Below are positions 11,630 through 22,217 of a stretch of DNA of 64,000 bases, in pieces. Location of the stretch: NCBI RefSeq assembly GCF_004379255.2, contig NW_024599210.1:31836-95835 (forward strand), given 5' to 3'. The notes below the pieces were generated by a model, which worked only from the letters and a program-made list of their open reading frames with translations, ran no database searches and was not told the DNA's origin. This DNA comes from Salvia splendens. Its lineage: Eukaryota; Streptophyta; Magnoliopsida; Lamiales; Lamiaceae. The position numbers and the translations under genes are program-made. Numbering within the stretch: position 1 is the stretch's first letter; the number at the start of each line of letters is the position of its first letter.

Positions 11630-12300
11630 ATGAGCAGAGGCTCAGGATCTACCTACTGGAGTAACTCGTCTGGGAGGAAGCACGGCCAGTTTAATTGGCG
11701 GGTTAAGGACACAGCCTCTACTGTGACCACCATATCAGGGTTCACAACAGGAGATCCGTTTCCGAGTGAATTCACTAGCGATGAATCTTGGACGTCGTCA
11801 GGACGCGAAGATCCAGAGTCCCCACCCGAATCAGAAACAGAGTCAGAAACAGGGGAATGAGAGGAAGTAGTCATGGCGCAGGTAGTAGATCCAGATCCAG
11901 AGATCGGCTCTCTCACTGCCCACTTAGATGGAGAGCCAGCACAAGCCATAGTGATGAATCCACGCCAGAGAACTATTGAGATCAAGACAAACGTGCTCGG
12001 CATCTTGCCGACGTTCTCTGGGCGTAGAAATGAGTGTCCGTATGAGTTCTTAAATGAATTCAGTAAGTTGTGTGGTATTCAGAAGAGGCCGAATGATGCA
12101 ACAGAGGAGGATTATCGCCTACGTACGATACCGTTTAACTTGAAGGGGAAGCTAACCCGTGGTTATTAAGGTTGTCCCCGGATTATATCCGCACATGGAG
12201 GGATTTCAAATTGGAGTTCCTAGATTATTTCTTCCCATCCAACAAGACGAATGCACTGAAGTAAGAAATATTAGAGTGTAAGCAGGATTACGACGAATCA
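11630..12300 (+). pseudogene. Gag N-terminal region, with stop codons and a frameshift
   Basis: The first ATG after the primer site, at 11630, opens a Ser/Glu-rich start. An in-frame TGA (11858-11860) interrupts it. In the same frame from 11873 the gag core continues: PEIGSLTAHLDGEPAQAIV, then LGILPTFSGRRNECPYEF and IPFNLKGK. A frameshift near 12160 follows, and the reading resumes as LSPDYIRTWRDFKLEFLDYFF, with an in-frame TAA at 12262-12264 just before the long open frame. The order matches the minus-strand copy. This is the particle-forming protein of the element and cannot be made intact here. Confidence 0.8.
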
Positions 12301-14994
12301 TTGAGTCAGTATTGGTCGAGATTTAAGGGGTTGTTGGATGCATGCTCGAACCACCGAATGATAGAGGCAGAGACCTACTCTCTGTTTTACGAAGGAGCGA
12401 CTCCTGAGTCAAAGGACTTAATGAATTCCTCGAGTGGGGGGAATTTCACAAGAAAGAGGGGAAGTGAAGCAAGGGAAATCCTAGGAAAGTTGATCGACGC
12501 TAAGAAGGCGTACGATAACCCTAGGAATGCAGTAAGAAGAGGGTCGGTGCATGCCGTAAGAGAGCGAGAAGATGATAAAGTGGAGGCAAGGATTGATAGG
12601 CTCGAGAAGGCTCTTTTGAACGCGATTGAGAAGACGAATCCACTGACTTCACAAGGGAAGGAGAAATCTCCTGGTCCAGGAGATAGTCCAATTCAGCAAT
12701 ATTACGGGACCCAGGAAGGAGATTATCAGGCCCAGGTCAGTGCAATGGGTAGTTGGAATCCCGATGGGAGCTGGAATCCAGGAAGACAGAGAGATGCACC
12801 TTGGAGGAATCATCCGAATTTCAGATGGACTGACAATGAGCAGAATCAGCCAGCACCACAACAAAGTCAGCAGTTTGCACCTCAGGCCGAAAGGCAAGGT
12901 AACTGGTCAGGAAGGAATCAAAAGGGGCAGGGCAGCTGGATCAATCGGAACCAAGGAGACCACTCAAGCTGGGGGAACAAAAATCAGAATAATCTAGGGA
13001 ACTCTTATGTGCCACCGCACCAAAAGAATTTTCAGAACAATTACCAGGGCCAAGGAAATCAATACAACAACTCTTCAGACGGTCAAGGGAACGCTCGTCA
13101 GAATCAAGCGAGTGGACCGACTCTGAGTATAGGGCCAGGGTCCAGTCAACCACGAAAGTCACCAAAGAGTATCGATGATATGGTGCACGACCTCGTCAGT
13201 TCTCAGCAACATATGCAAAGCAACCTGCAATCGAACAATGACGTAGTGCACAAGCTTCAAGATGCTCAACAGGAGCAAAAGGCAACCATGGATATGCTGG
13301 CTAAACAATTGTCCCAGATAGCCACTTCTTTGAGTGATATGAGGGGAAATGAGGGAAAGATTCCCGCCTCCGTAAGGCCACCAGATAGGGCGAATATAAG
13401 TCAGGTTACCTTGAGATCCGGGAAGGCATATGATGAGCCAATGGTAAGAACGAAGGAAGCGATAAGCCCCAAGGAAGGTAAGGAAGAGGATACAATTCCT
13501 AGATCTAGGGACTCGGAAGGAGAACGTTCCTTGGTCAAGGATGACCTTAAGATAGGAGATTTGGAGAAACCCTTGCCTAAGTCAACTGAACCATTCTTCC
13601 TCGGTCCAGAGCCAGTGTTTGAGAACGAGGCAGTAAGGGAGGAGACTGGAGAATTCTCAGCCGAAGGCTCTCCAGGAGCAGGAAAACGACTGAAGCCTTT
13701 CCCAAGCCGGGGGGAAGCCAAGAAGAAGAAGGAAGAGCCGGTGGATTTCATGGACATTTTTGGGAAACTAGAAATTAATCTACCATTCCTGCAGGCCTTG
13801 AAATTGCCGGTGTTTAGCAAGTTCATCAAGGAATTTATAGCTGGAAAGGCTAGACCCAGTGGGAAAATTTTGATAGGCGAGAACGTCTCGGCAGTGATTC
13901 AAAAGCGGAGGATGCCTTCGAAATGCAATGATCCAGGTATGTTTACCTTACCCATCTCTATTGGTGATGTGAAAATCGAGCATTCTATGTGTGGTTTAGG
14001 TGCGTCGATAAATGTGTTACCACTGTCTATATACAAGAAGTTAGTAGGGGTAGGCATGGTGGACACGAAAGTTGTGATCCAATTGGCAGACAGGTCATGC
14101 ATTTGTCCTGAAGGAATACTTGAGAATGTTATAGTGAAGGTACATGATTTCTTGTACCCAGCTGATTTCCATGTGATTAGGATGAGTGATAATGAGTCTG
14201 CAAAGTCTGGCGGAGTACTTCTAGGGAGACCTTTTCTGCGTACCGCTAAAACTATCATTGATGTTTTTGAAGGTACTATCTGCCTTGATTACAATGGGGA
14301 TAAATATACATTCAGCATAGATGAGGCAATGAAAAGACCTCTTGACGTTGAAAATTTGCATGCTATATATGTTATTAACCCCTTGGTCCAGGAATATCTT
14401 GAGACAGAGTTAATGCAGGAACAAATCGAGAATTCTGAGATGAGTCATGCCATTGATAGAGAAGTAGCCAGTTGGTGTCAAGCGATGAACACAAGTGAGT
14501 TATCGGATGAGGAACTAGCGGAAGCAATTCTAGAATTCTGTTCAAGTCCGGAGCTAGCTAGGTCAAGGAAGACACCTTATGTGGCGAGCATGGACAGTTC
14601 TACTGAGTCTAAGAAGGGAATGACAACAGAACAAAACCCCTTGCCCCAGGAAAAAGATGTCCCCAAGAAAGAATTGAAAACACTTCCACCTGGGCTCAAG
14701 TATGTGTATCTGGAGGAGAACGAAAACTTCCCGGTGATTATTAACAGCAGCTTGACCGAGGGACAAGAAGAGGAACTGCTGAATGTAATCAGGAGAAACA
14801 AGAAAGCCATTGGGTGGACGCTCTCTGACTTGGTTGGAATCAGTCCAGATATGTGCATGCATCACATTCGTTTAGAAGAAGGAGCAAAGGCCTGTAGGGA
14901 TCCGCAACGCAAGTTGAATCCGGACATGAGGAACGTTGAAGGAAGTATTGAAGCTGCTATCCCTAGGAATCATATATTCCATATCAGACAGTGA
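12301..14994 (+). pseudogene. Gag C-terminus, protease and start of reverse transcriptase (897-codon open frame)
   Basis: Residues 1-100 finish the gag core (LSQYWSRFKGLLDACS...). About 110-300 are rich in Gln, Asn and Trp, with no zinc knuckle, as in other Athila gags; about 300-350 look coiled-coil. The protease lies near residues 535-660, with an LGASINVLPLS motif and LLGRPFL. The Asp expected before LGAS is Gly (codon GGT, 13993-13995), so the active site is lost. From about residue 815 RT begins (TEGQEEELLNVIRRNKKAIGW). A frameshift near 14935 ends the frame. The frame is open, but its product would lack protease and RT activity. Confidence 0.82.
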
Positions 14995-16417
14995 ATGGGT
15001 TAGTCCCGTACATATGGTACCCAATAAGTCAGGTATACAGGTTGTTAAGAACGATAAAAATGAATTGGTCCCCACTCGACTTGTTACTGGGTGGAGGATG
15101 TGTATTGACTACCGGAAGCTGAACGAGGCTACTAAGAAGGATCACTTCCCGTTACCTTTCATTGACCAGATGTTGGAGAGGCTGGCGGGCAAGCAATATT
15201 TCTATTTCCTGGATGGATATAGTGGGTATTTTTAAATATATGTGGATCCCGAGGATCAAGAGAAGACAACTTTCACGTGTCCCTTTGGAACGTATGCTTA
15301 TAGGAGGATGCCGTTTGGTCTCTGCAATGCGCCAGGGACTTTTCAGCGGTGTATGATGAGTATTTTCTCGGATCTCCTCGATGATTGCATTGAGATTTTT
15401 ATGGATGACTTCACAGTGTACGGGAATTCATTTGACTCGTGTTTGGCAAGTTTGGATATAGTGCCAAGGAGGTGCCAGGAAAAGCATTTGGTTTTGAATT
15501 TCGAGAAATGCCACTTTATGGTCCCTGAAGGAATTGTCCTAGGGCATGTGGTATTGGAAAGAGGCATACAAGTAGATCAAGCAAAAATCGATGTCATCTC
15601 AAAACTGCCTTACCCGACGAATCAGAAAGAGGTGAGAGGATTCCTAGGGCATGCAGGATTTTATAGGAGGTTTATAAAGGATTTCGCAAGGATTGCTCAA
15701 CCACTCACTCACTTATTGCATAATGATGTGGAGTTTGTGTTCGATGAGGAGTGCAAAAAGGCTTTTCAGTTGTTGAAAGATAGACTAATATCTGCCCCCA
15801 TTATTAGAGCGCCCGACTGGAATCTACCCTTTGAAATTATGTGTGACGCAAGCGACTATGCCGTGGGAGTGGTGTTAGGTCAAAGAATTGATGGAAAAAG
15901 CTATGTGATCTTTTATGCATCCAAAACACTGAATCAAGCTCAGAAGAATTATGAGAAGTTTCGCCCGTACTTGCTGGGGTCGAAGGTGATCGTTTTCACG
16001 GACCACGCAGCTATTAAGTACTTGCTGGCGAAGAAGGAGTCTAAACCAAGTTTAATCCGTTGGGTATTACTTTTACAAGAATTTGATTGGGAAGTTAAGG
16101 ACAAGAAAGGAACTGAGAACAAGGTGGCTGACCACCTAAGTCGTATTTTTCAAGGGGAGACCGAGGAAGCAATTCCAGATGCATTCCCCGAGGAACATTT
16201 GTACTATCTAGAAGAATTTCCTAGACCCATCAATTGGGAAAAGCTCATGGCATTAATAGGTCCAGGGGATGCCGAGAAAGGGAAATGTCAGACAAATGCT
16301 GAGCCATGGTTCGCGGACCTGGCAAATTACTTAGTCACTGGAGAGGTGCCCAGTTCCCAAGTAATCTCCCGGGCCCAGAAGATGAAATTGAAGAGCGAGG
16401 CCAAGTACTATTTCTAG
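14936..16417 (+). pseudogene. Reverse transcriptase and RNase H, with stop, frameshift and deletion
   Basis: After the frameshift, RT continues (VSPVHMVPNKSG, MCIDYRKLNEATKKDHFPLPFIDQ, FLDGYSGYF). A TAA follows in place of Gln (about 15234). It goes on as [15 protein letters not shown]..., with FMDDFTVYG carrying the catalytic Asp pair and [11 protein letters not shown]. RNase H has [10 protein letters not shown] and [10 protein letters not shown], but the block with the catalytic Glu is missing in frame: NQAQKNY joins EKFRPYLLG, where the minus-strand copy has about 14 more residues including [30 protein letters not shown] ends the domain. A TAG follows YYF at 16416-16418, probably once Trp. 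Confidence 0.85.
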
Positions 16418-17605
16418 GATGACCCGTATTTGTGGCGAATGGGAGCCGACCAAGTAATCTGGAGGTGTATCCCGGAGTGGGAACAGAGGGATGTGCTGAA
16501 TCATTGCCATGCCCTAGCGTGTGGAGGTCACTTTGGACCTAGGAAGACCGCAAGGAAGGTGTTGGACAGTGGGTTTTACTGGCGTACGTTGAATAAGGAT
16601 GCTTTTGAATTTTGTCAGAACTATGTGAGGTGTCAACAGACCGGGGGAATCTCCAGGAGGGACGAAATACCACAAGTTCCCATAATTGTATGTGAGATCT
16701 TCGATGTCTAGGGGATGGACTTCATGGGTCCATTTCCGTCTTCATACGGGAACATCTACATACTTGTGGCAGTGGATTATGTTTCGAAGTGGATAGATGC
16801 AAAAGCAACCACATCGTGTGAAGCTAAAGAGGTAGCGAAGTAGCTAACATTTTCAACAGGTACCGAGTGCCCAGAGCTATAATATCTGACAATGGGACAC
16901 ATTTCCGCAACCGGACTATTGAAGCTCTAATGAGAAAGTACGGAGTTCACCATCGCATTTCCACACCATACCATCCTCAGTCCAACGGCCAAGCAGAAAT
17001 ATCAAACAGAGAAATCAAAGCGATCCTGGAAAAGACGGTGAATCCGTCGAGGAAAGACTGGAGCAAGAGAATTGATGATGCATTATGGGCATACAGAACA
17101 TCATATAAAACGCCCATTGGAATGTCTCCTTACAGGTTAGTATTCGGCAAGATGTGTCACCTACCGGTGGAAAATTGAGCACATGGCTTACTGGGCGGTC
17201 AAAGAGATTAATATGAATCCTTGAGCTTGTGAGGGAGAGAGGAAACTGCAGCTCCAGGAGTTGGAAGAATTGCGACTTGAGTCTTACGAGTCAGCAATGT
17301 GGTACAAGGAAAAGACCAAATTGTGGCATGATAAAAATCTCCGGACCAAGGAACTACAAGTTGGGCAGAAGGTTCTCCTGTTCCAGTCCCGACTCAAGTT
17401 AATGCCCGGTAAGTTAAAATCCAAATGGATTGGGCCGTACACTGTTGTGATTTTGCGTGCAAATGGAGCAGTAGAGATCTAGGGAAGTTTTTCAAACTCT
17501 ACTCCTTTTCTTGTCAATGGTCATAAGGTAAAGGTATTTAGGGATAACTCGAAGGTGTGTGTAGTGGACGAAATGCCATTACGCGCACTCCCTGAATTCG
17601 CCTAA
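16418..17605 (+). pseudogene. Integrase, with several stops and a deletion
   Basis: The zinc-binding domain has CHALACGGHFG and CQNYVRCQ. The core begins [12 protein letters not shown] after a TAG (16709-16711) that replaces Trp, then VDYVSKW. Near 16840 a short deletion with a TAG disturbs the reading. It resumes at 16867 with [30 protein letters not shown] (third acidic residue) and [21 protein letters not shown]. The C-terminal part has [30 protein letters not shown] at about 17480 precedes the natural stop at 17603-17605. No chromodomain follows, as expected for Athila. Confidence 0.83.
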
Positions 17606-18204
17606 TCAGTCTGGGAAGTGAGTGTCTTAAAAGCTCTCCTAGGTCCAGTATTCAAGGAAGTTTTACCATACCCTGACCCAGGAAATCTTGAGAACACTTG
17701 AACATAAATTGTAAATATTTAATCGCTTTCTTTAAATCAAGAAAAACCCAAACAAACTCAGAAAAAAAAATAATAATCTTCCAAAAATATGTTCGAAATA
17801 CCAGACTCCTTAGGAATGTTTTTGATACTGTTATATCCTAGAAACGGGGAGTCTGGTGTTTCAGTTTTTTTTGTTTAATGTTTTTCCTAAGTATGGTTTC
17901 GCAGAAGGAATTTGCTAGGGCAAGGAGTTGAGAAGTAAAATTTTGGAGGGAGTTGGCACTGGTTCGAATTTCAAAGGACACCTTTATGGGGAGGCGTACA
18001 GTTGCTAGCGTCATGCCTGCAACCGCCTGCAAACCGTCCTCTCCCATACCTATCGGCTAATAACCGTGTTCTCCTTTTATTTTTCCTTACTCACTCTCTC
18101 TCTACATCCAAAATTCCCCAAATTTCTCTCTAGGTTTTCTTTCTCTAACCCTAATCAAAGAAATTTCTGTCCAAGTTTTTGTCAAAACTTCTACAGAATT
18201 CTTC
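17606..18204 (+). other. Pol-env spacer of the plus-strand Athila-type element, with a stem-loop
   Basis: Noncoding. GAAATACCAGACTCC (17795-17809) can pair with GGAGTCTGGTGTTTC (17848-17862), 15 bp with one G-U pair. TTAGGA and TCCTAG inside extend it. The last 150 bases are rich in C and T and end at the ATG of the env-like ORF. Confidence 0.6.
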
Positions 18205-20852
18205 ATGGATAACAAGCATAGTACCGGAAACACTTCAGGATCCGCCGATTCAAGTGCGGCGGCGTTTATGGTGGATATACTACAAAAATTTGGGGGGCCA
18301 GACAAGGCAATGGAGGCGTTTGCCATGTTCGCGGCGGTAATGGGGAAATCTATACCAGCCGTTTCGACATCTGCCGTATCACAACAGGAAACTTCAGGGG
18401 TTTCAACACCCAAACCGGTGGCTGCCGCAGAACCCACCCCCGCTGTACCAGAAGAAGCCGTCACTGTTCAAGAACCAACCGCCGTAGAAACTCGCGAAGA
18501 AGAAGCAGATCTGACCGCGGGGTTGGAGTTGTTGGCCGTAAGTGAACCAGGTTAGGTTCTGTCACTGAGGAGGTAAATCCTGTTATTGCCACTGTGATAT
18601 TTGCTGAGAAGGAAACCCTGAATGCATCTGTGGGTATAGATCTTTCTGCGGCTGTGGGAGTTACAGAGGGGGAAACCCCTGTTTTGGAAGAATTTGCTAT
18701 AGGGGAAACCCTTGTTGTTGATAGTAATGTTTCAGAAATGGTTGGGGGCGCCGAAGCCCAAATTGGTGAGAAAGATGTCAGAGAAGGGGAAACCCCTGAG
18801 AAGTCTGAGGGGACAGAAACCCCTGTTTACATTTCGGGGGCAACCCCATTGTTGAACAAGGAGGGAGAGGCCCTCGATGCTGAGAATGCTCAAGAACCCG
18901 TCGATGTCGGGTTGAATTTTCTCGTAGACCTGACGGGGGACACCAATTCGCCAGTAAATCTGAGGGAGGAGCGAAGACAGGCTCGTCGGAGTCTGCTTGA
19001 TGAGATAAATGAAACCGTTCCGCAGACAGAAGAAGGATCGCTGAGTCTAGAGACTGCGGCTCCTGAGCAGGTAAACTCTCCTAGACCTACTGATGGGGAG
19101 AGCGACGAGGAGGAGTGCAGACACGCGGTCGAGAGGAAGAGGAAGGGGAAACAGATTGCTCCTTCCTCGACCAAGAAAGCAAAAGGGAAGTCCGCTGACC
19201 ACTCTCCCTCTCCACCTGCTAAAGTACCGTCCGATGCCGAGTCGGAAAGCCCTAATGAGTCCAGTGACTCCGAGGAAGAACAAGAAGTGGAGCTCAATTT
19301 TGAGCCGAAAGAAATCTGGATCACTAAGGAACTGCTGAACGTGATGGGGAAGTTTGAGGACCCAAAACGTACAACAATATATGCGGAGAAGAGTGCCGTG
19401 GGGAAATATGCCAAGTCTGGGAAGATGTACGATTCGGCCGAGCTTAAGGGGATCTCAAGCAATGACGATTTTCGGGGGTATATAGGGGCAATCGGCTTTG
19501 ACTGGTTGCTAAAGCATAGCACCATTGAGGTTTCGATAGACGTGGCGCGGGAATTTTTCTCGACTTTCCGGTTTAAATCCACCACCGACTTGGATGCCGA
19601 TTCCATTAACTTCAGGCTCTTCAATGAAGAGCATGTGATGAGCATCAGGGAGTGGACTCTACGGATGGGTCTACTGACGCGTACAGAAGATGACGAAGGA
19701 TTATGGAATGAGAGAATGGTCGGCCCACCAAAGCTCACACCAGGTTTCAAAGCGCAGAGCGCATGGGAGTTCTTGACTCACCCGAGGGTGGGTCAAATTA
19801 AAATTAGTTGCTCGAAGGCTCACCATATCGAAGACAGGGTTCTGAGGTTCGTCCAAACCTTCATTAGCTACAATCTGATGGGCACAGCCAACACCGCCTT
19901 GACAACCGCCGACTTATACTTTACCTGGTGCATGGCCACGAGTGTATGTGTCCACTTGGGTTACTGGTTAGCTCAAGCCTGCCACCAAGTAACTGCCAAC
20001 CCCTCCCGGCATCTTTACACATGCCACCTTCTGGGGGCTTATTTACAACGCAATGTGATCATGAAGATCCACAAGGCTTGCCGGGAAGTGAAGATGTGTC
20101 TACCCCTCGAGGTTTTCAATATGGAGTACTTCTTCAACAAGGGGCTGCTAATCATGCACAAGAGGGATGTCTGTTTTTACGAAGTTGGTAAATCGGAGGC
20201 CCAGATCAAACAGGAACAAGAGGTGGCGGGAGTGAAGGACGTTGCTGACGTGGGTGAAGCCAGGAAGCCAGTCGTGGAAGTGGACGCAATGAGGAAGGAA
20301 GTCAGCTGGATGAGATCCGAGATTCAAAAGGTGATGGAAGGGATAGTGGCCCTGCGGGGTAAAGAGAAGGACAGTGGTGAAGCTGAGAGAGTAAGGAAGG
20401 AAGTTGTCGGAGTACGAACGGAAATGGAAGAAATGAGAACGGAGGTTCAGAAGGTTAGGGAGGAAATGGTAGCCCTCAAGGGGCGCGTTTCTGATCTAGT
20501 GGTAATGTCGTCCCGATGTACTGAGAAGATGACGGAGGGTGTCGCGTTAATAATGACAATGATGAAGTGGTTGCGCGAGAAATTCCCGGACGCACCAATG
20601 TTACTTCCTGGACCTAGTGGCGGACCCAAGGCGCCAAGTCCAGGAGATCTATCTATCTGGAAGCAGCCACAAGTCACCAAGCCTCTAATCACCCCGTCCT
20701 CTACTAGACCCATGACCTTGAAGAAGACCGTACCCGTACAGACAGAAGAGAGGAAAGAGAAGCCGGAGTCGCCGGCAAGAAAGAAAGCTAAGGTGACCCA
20801 ACAGGCCGTGCCGCCCAAGTCTGGCTCCCGAGGGGGCCAGGCACCGAATTAA
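18205..20852 (+). pseudogene. Athila 'env-like' ORF, one frameshift from intact
   Basis: Two long frames, 18205-18555 (116 codons) and 18594-20852 (752 codons), join by a single-base type frameshift near 18550 to about 880 residues. Layout: a short helical start (SSAAAFMVDILQKFGG), an acidic low-complexity part with repeated GETP units (about 130-280), and a basic KRKGKQIAP/KKAKGKS cluster that could be nuclear-localising. The conserved core (GFDWLLKHSTIE, FRLFNEEHVMSIREW, AHHIEDRVLRFVQTFISYN, HLGYWLAQAC) follows, then a long coiled coil (about 20290-20520) and a basic tail with RKKAKV. I see no signal peptide, convincing membrane span or furin-like site. Envelope function is therefore doubtful; a nuclear or particle-associated role fits the visible parts better, but this is inference. 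Confidence 0.8.
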
Positions 20853-20961
20853 TCCTCCCAGCCCAAGTAACTTTTACTTTTCTTCTTTCATTGGTTTCTG
20901 TTTTTGCTTTCTGTTTTAATTTTCTGTGCCAGCATGCTTGTTCTGTACATATGCGTTACTA

Positions 20962-21083
20962 CTTCTCGCACTTAGCCCAATTCCTGGTCTAAGTGTGAGA
21001 AGGGGTTGAATTGTTTTGCATGTTTGGTTTTAGTTGTTATGCTTTCTCCCACTTAGCCCGGTGTACGGTCTAAGTGTGAGAAG
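20962..21083 (+). other. Pair of conserved hairpins downstream of the env-like ORF (plus element)
   Basis: Hairpin 1 (20962-21002): CTTCTCGCACTTAG pairs with CTAAGTGTGAGAAG, with inner stem CCA/TGG. Hairpin 2 (21042-21083): the same outer type, inner stem CCG/CGG. The spacing is 39 bases. The minus-strand element has the same pair at 3033-3155 with inner stems CTGG/CCAG and CCGA/TCGG. All four inner stems differ and all pair. Confidence 0.72.
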
Positions 21084-21544
21084 TTTGTTTGTTTTGGCAT
21101 GTTGTTTGTCTGTTTTGTGTTCTGTTTTATGTGTTTGTACTTCCCTATTTCCCCCCTCCACTAGGATAGCTTGGGGACAAGCTTGAGTGAAGTGGGAGGG
21201 GGAGGGAATAGGTGCAGAATGTGAATGTGAGTCTATAGTTTTTTTAGTTTTGTCTGTGTGTTACGTGCTGCATGAGCTAGTGGATACAATAAGGCAGAAA
21301 AATTCCCTTAGTAAGAGCGATTGAAGATAGGATACACGTCAACTTTGATGCCCTTTTCCTTAATAAACTTAAAACGGTCTGGATGAAGTGAGGACGATAG
21401 AGGATACCTTAGATAACCTAGATGTGCAGCCCTACTATAAAGTGAGTTATAAGCCTAAACACTTTGAGCTAACTTGTAACAAATGGGCAACCACTTGATG
21501 CTTAGGGAGTAGAGTATAAAGGAGAAAAAATGGGTTATGAAGGA

Positions 21545-21664
21545 ATAAGCTGGACGAAGTCCAGAACTGGTGGTATAAGCTGGACGAAGTCCAGGGGATG
21601 AGAAAAGTAAAACAGAAAGTAAAAAAAAAGTAAAAAAAGGAGGTATAAGCTGGACGAAGTCCAG
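21545..21664 (+). repeat. Three copies of a 20-base motif containing a perfect small hairpin
   Basis: ATAAGCTGGACGAAGTCCAG occurs exactly at 21545-21564, 21575-21594 and 21645-21664. Each holds CTGGAC-GAA-GTCCAG, a 6-bp stem with a 3-base loop. The sequence between the last two is purine-rich. I did not find the motif in the minus-strand element. Confidence 0.75.
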
Positions 21665-22217
21665 GGGGAAAATAAAAAGAGGAAAAAAGAAGCTTAATTA
21701 TCTAAGGACAGGAAGTAAAAATTACCTGACCCAGGAAATATTTGCCTGACCCAGAAAAAAAGAGGAGATGATAAAAAGGAGAAACTCTCATAACCCAACG
21801 CATCAGTGGTGTAACTTTAACTCTGGAGCGTTTTTGATCCTAACATCCCTGGTGATGAATGAGTGATCGAGCGAACCTAACCGCTAGGGAATCCATAGGT
21901 TTCTTGACAAACTGACGAACCGTTTGGGTTGTCGAAGGAAGAAGGAGGATTTGAAGACTGTAGACGATCCGAGAGAACTTAAGCTTGTGGGGACAGTCGC
22001 CTAAAAGTTGAAACTAGTGCATGTTTATGTGTTGTGTTTTGTGTTCTTTGTGTGTTATTTTCTTTTCTAAGTCTGTAAGTTTTCTAGGTCTAGGTTTTTG
22101 TTTTTGTTAAATCTTGTTTGTAGAGTCGTTCTTGGGCACCGTGCATTGAAATTTGCCTTATTTCTATTTTCTTGTCTTTCATACTTGAGGACAAGCATGG
22201 TTTAAGTGTGAGCAGTT
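21665..22217 (+). other. 3' untranslated region and polypurine-tract area of the plus-strand Athila-type element
   Basis: No coding sequence. Short CCTGACCCAG repeats lie near 21724-21755. The last bases before the LTR (GAGGACAAGCATGGTTTAAG, then GTGAGCAGTT) are nearly identical to the corresponding place of the minus-strand element. An earlier purine stretch (GTGGGAGGGGGAGGG, about 21198) is over 1 kb from the LTR. Confidence 0.55.

Noticed and set aside
21190..21215. Purine run GTGGGAGGGGGAGGG as the polypurine tract of the plus-strand Athila-type element
   Set aside because: It lies about 1 kb before the LTR; a functional tract should touch the LTR start at 22218.
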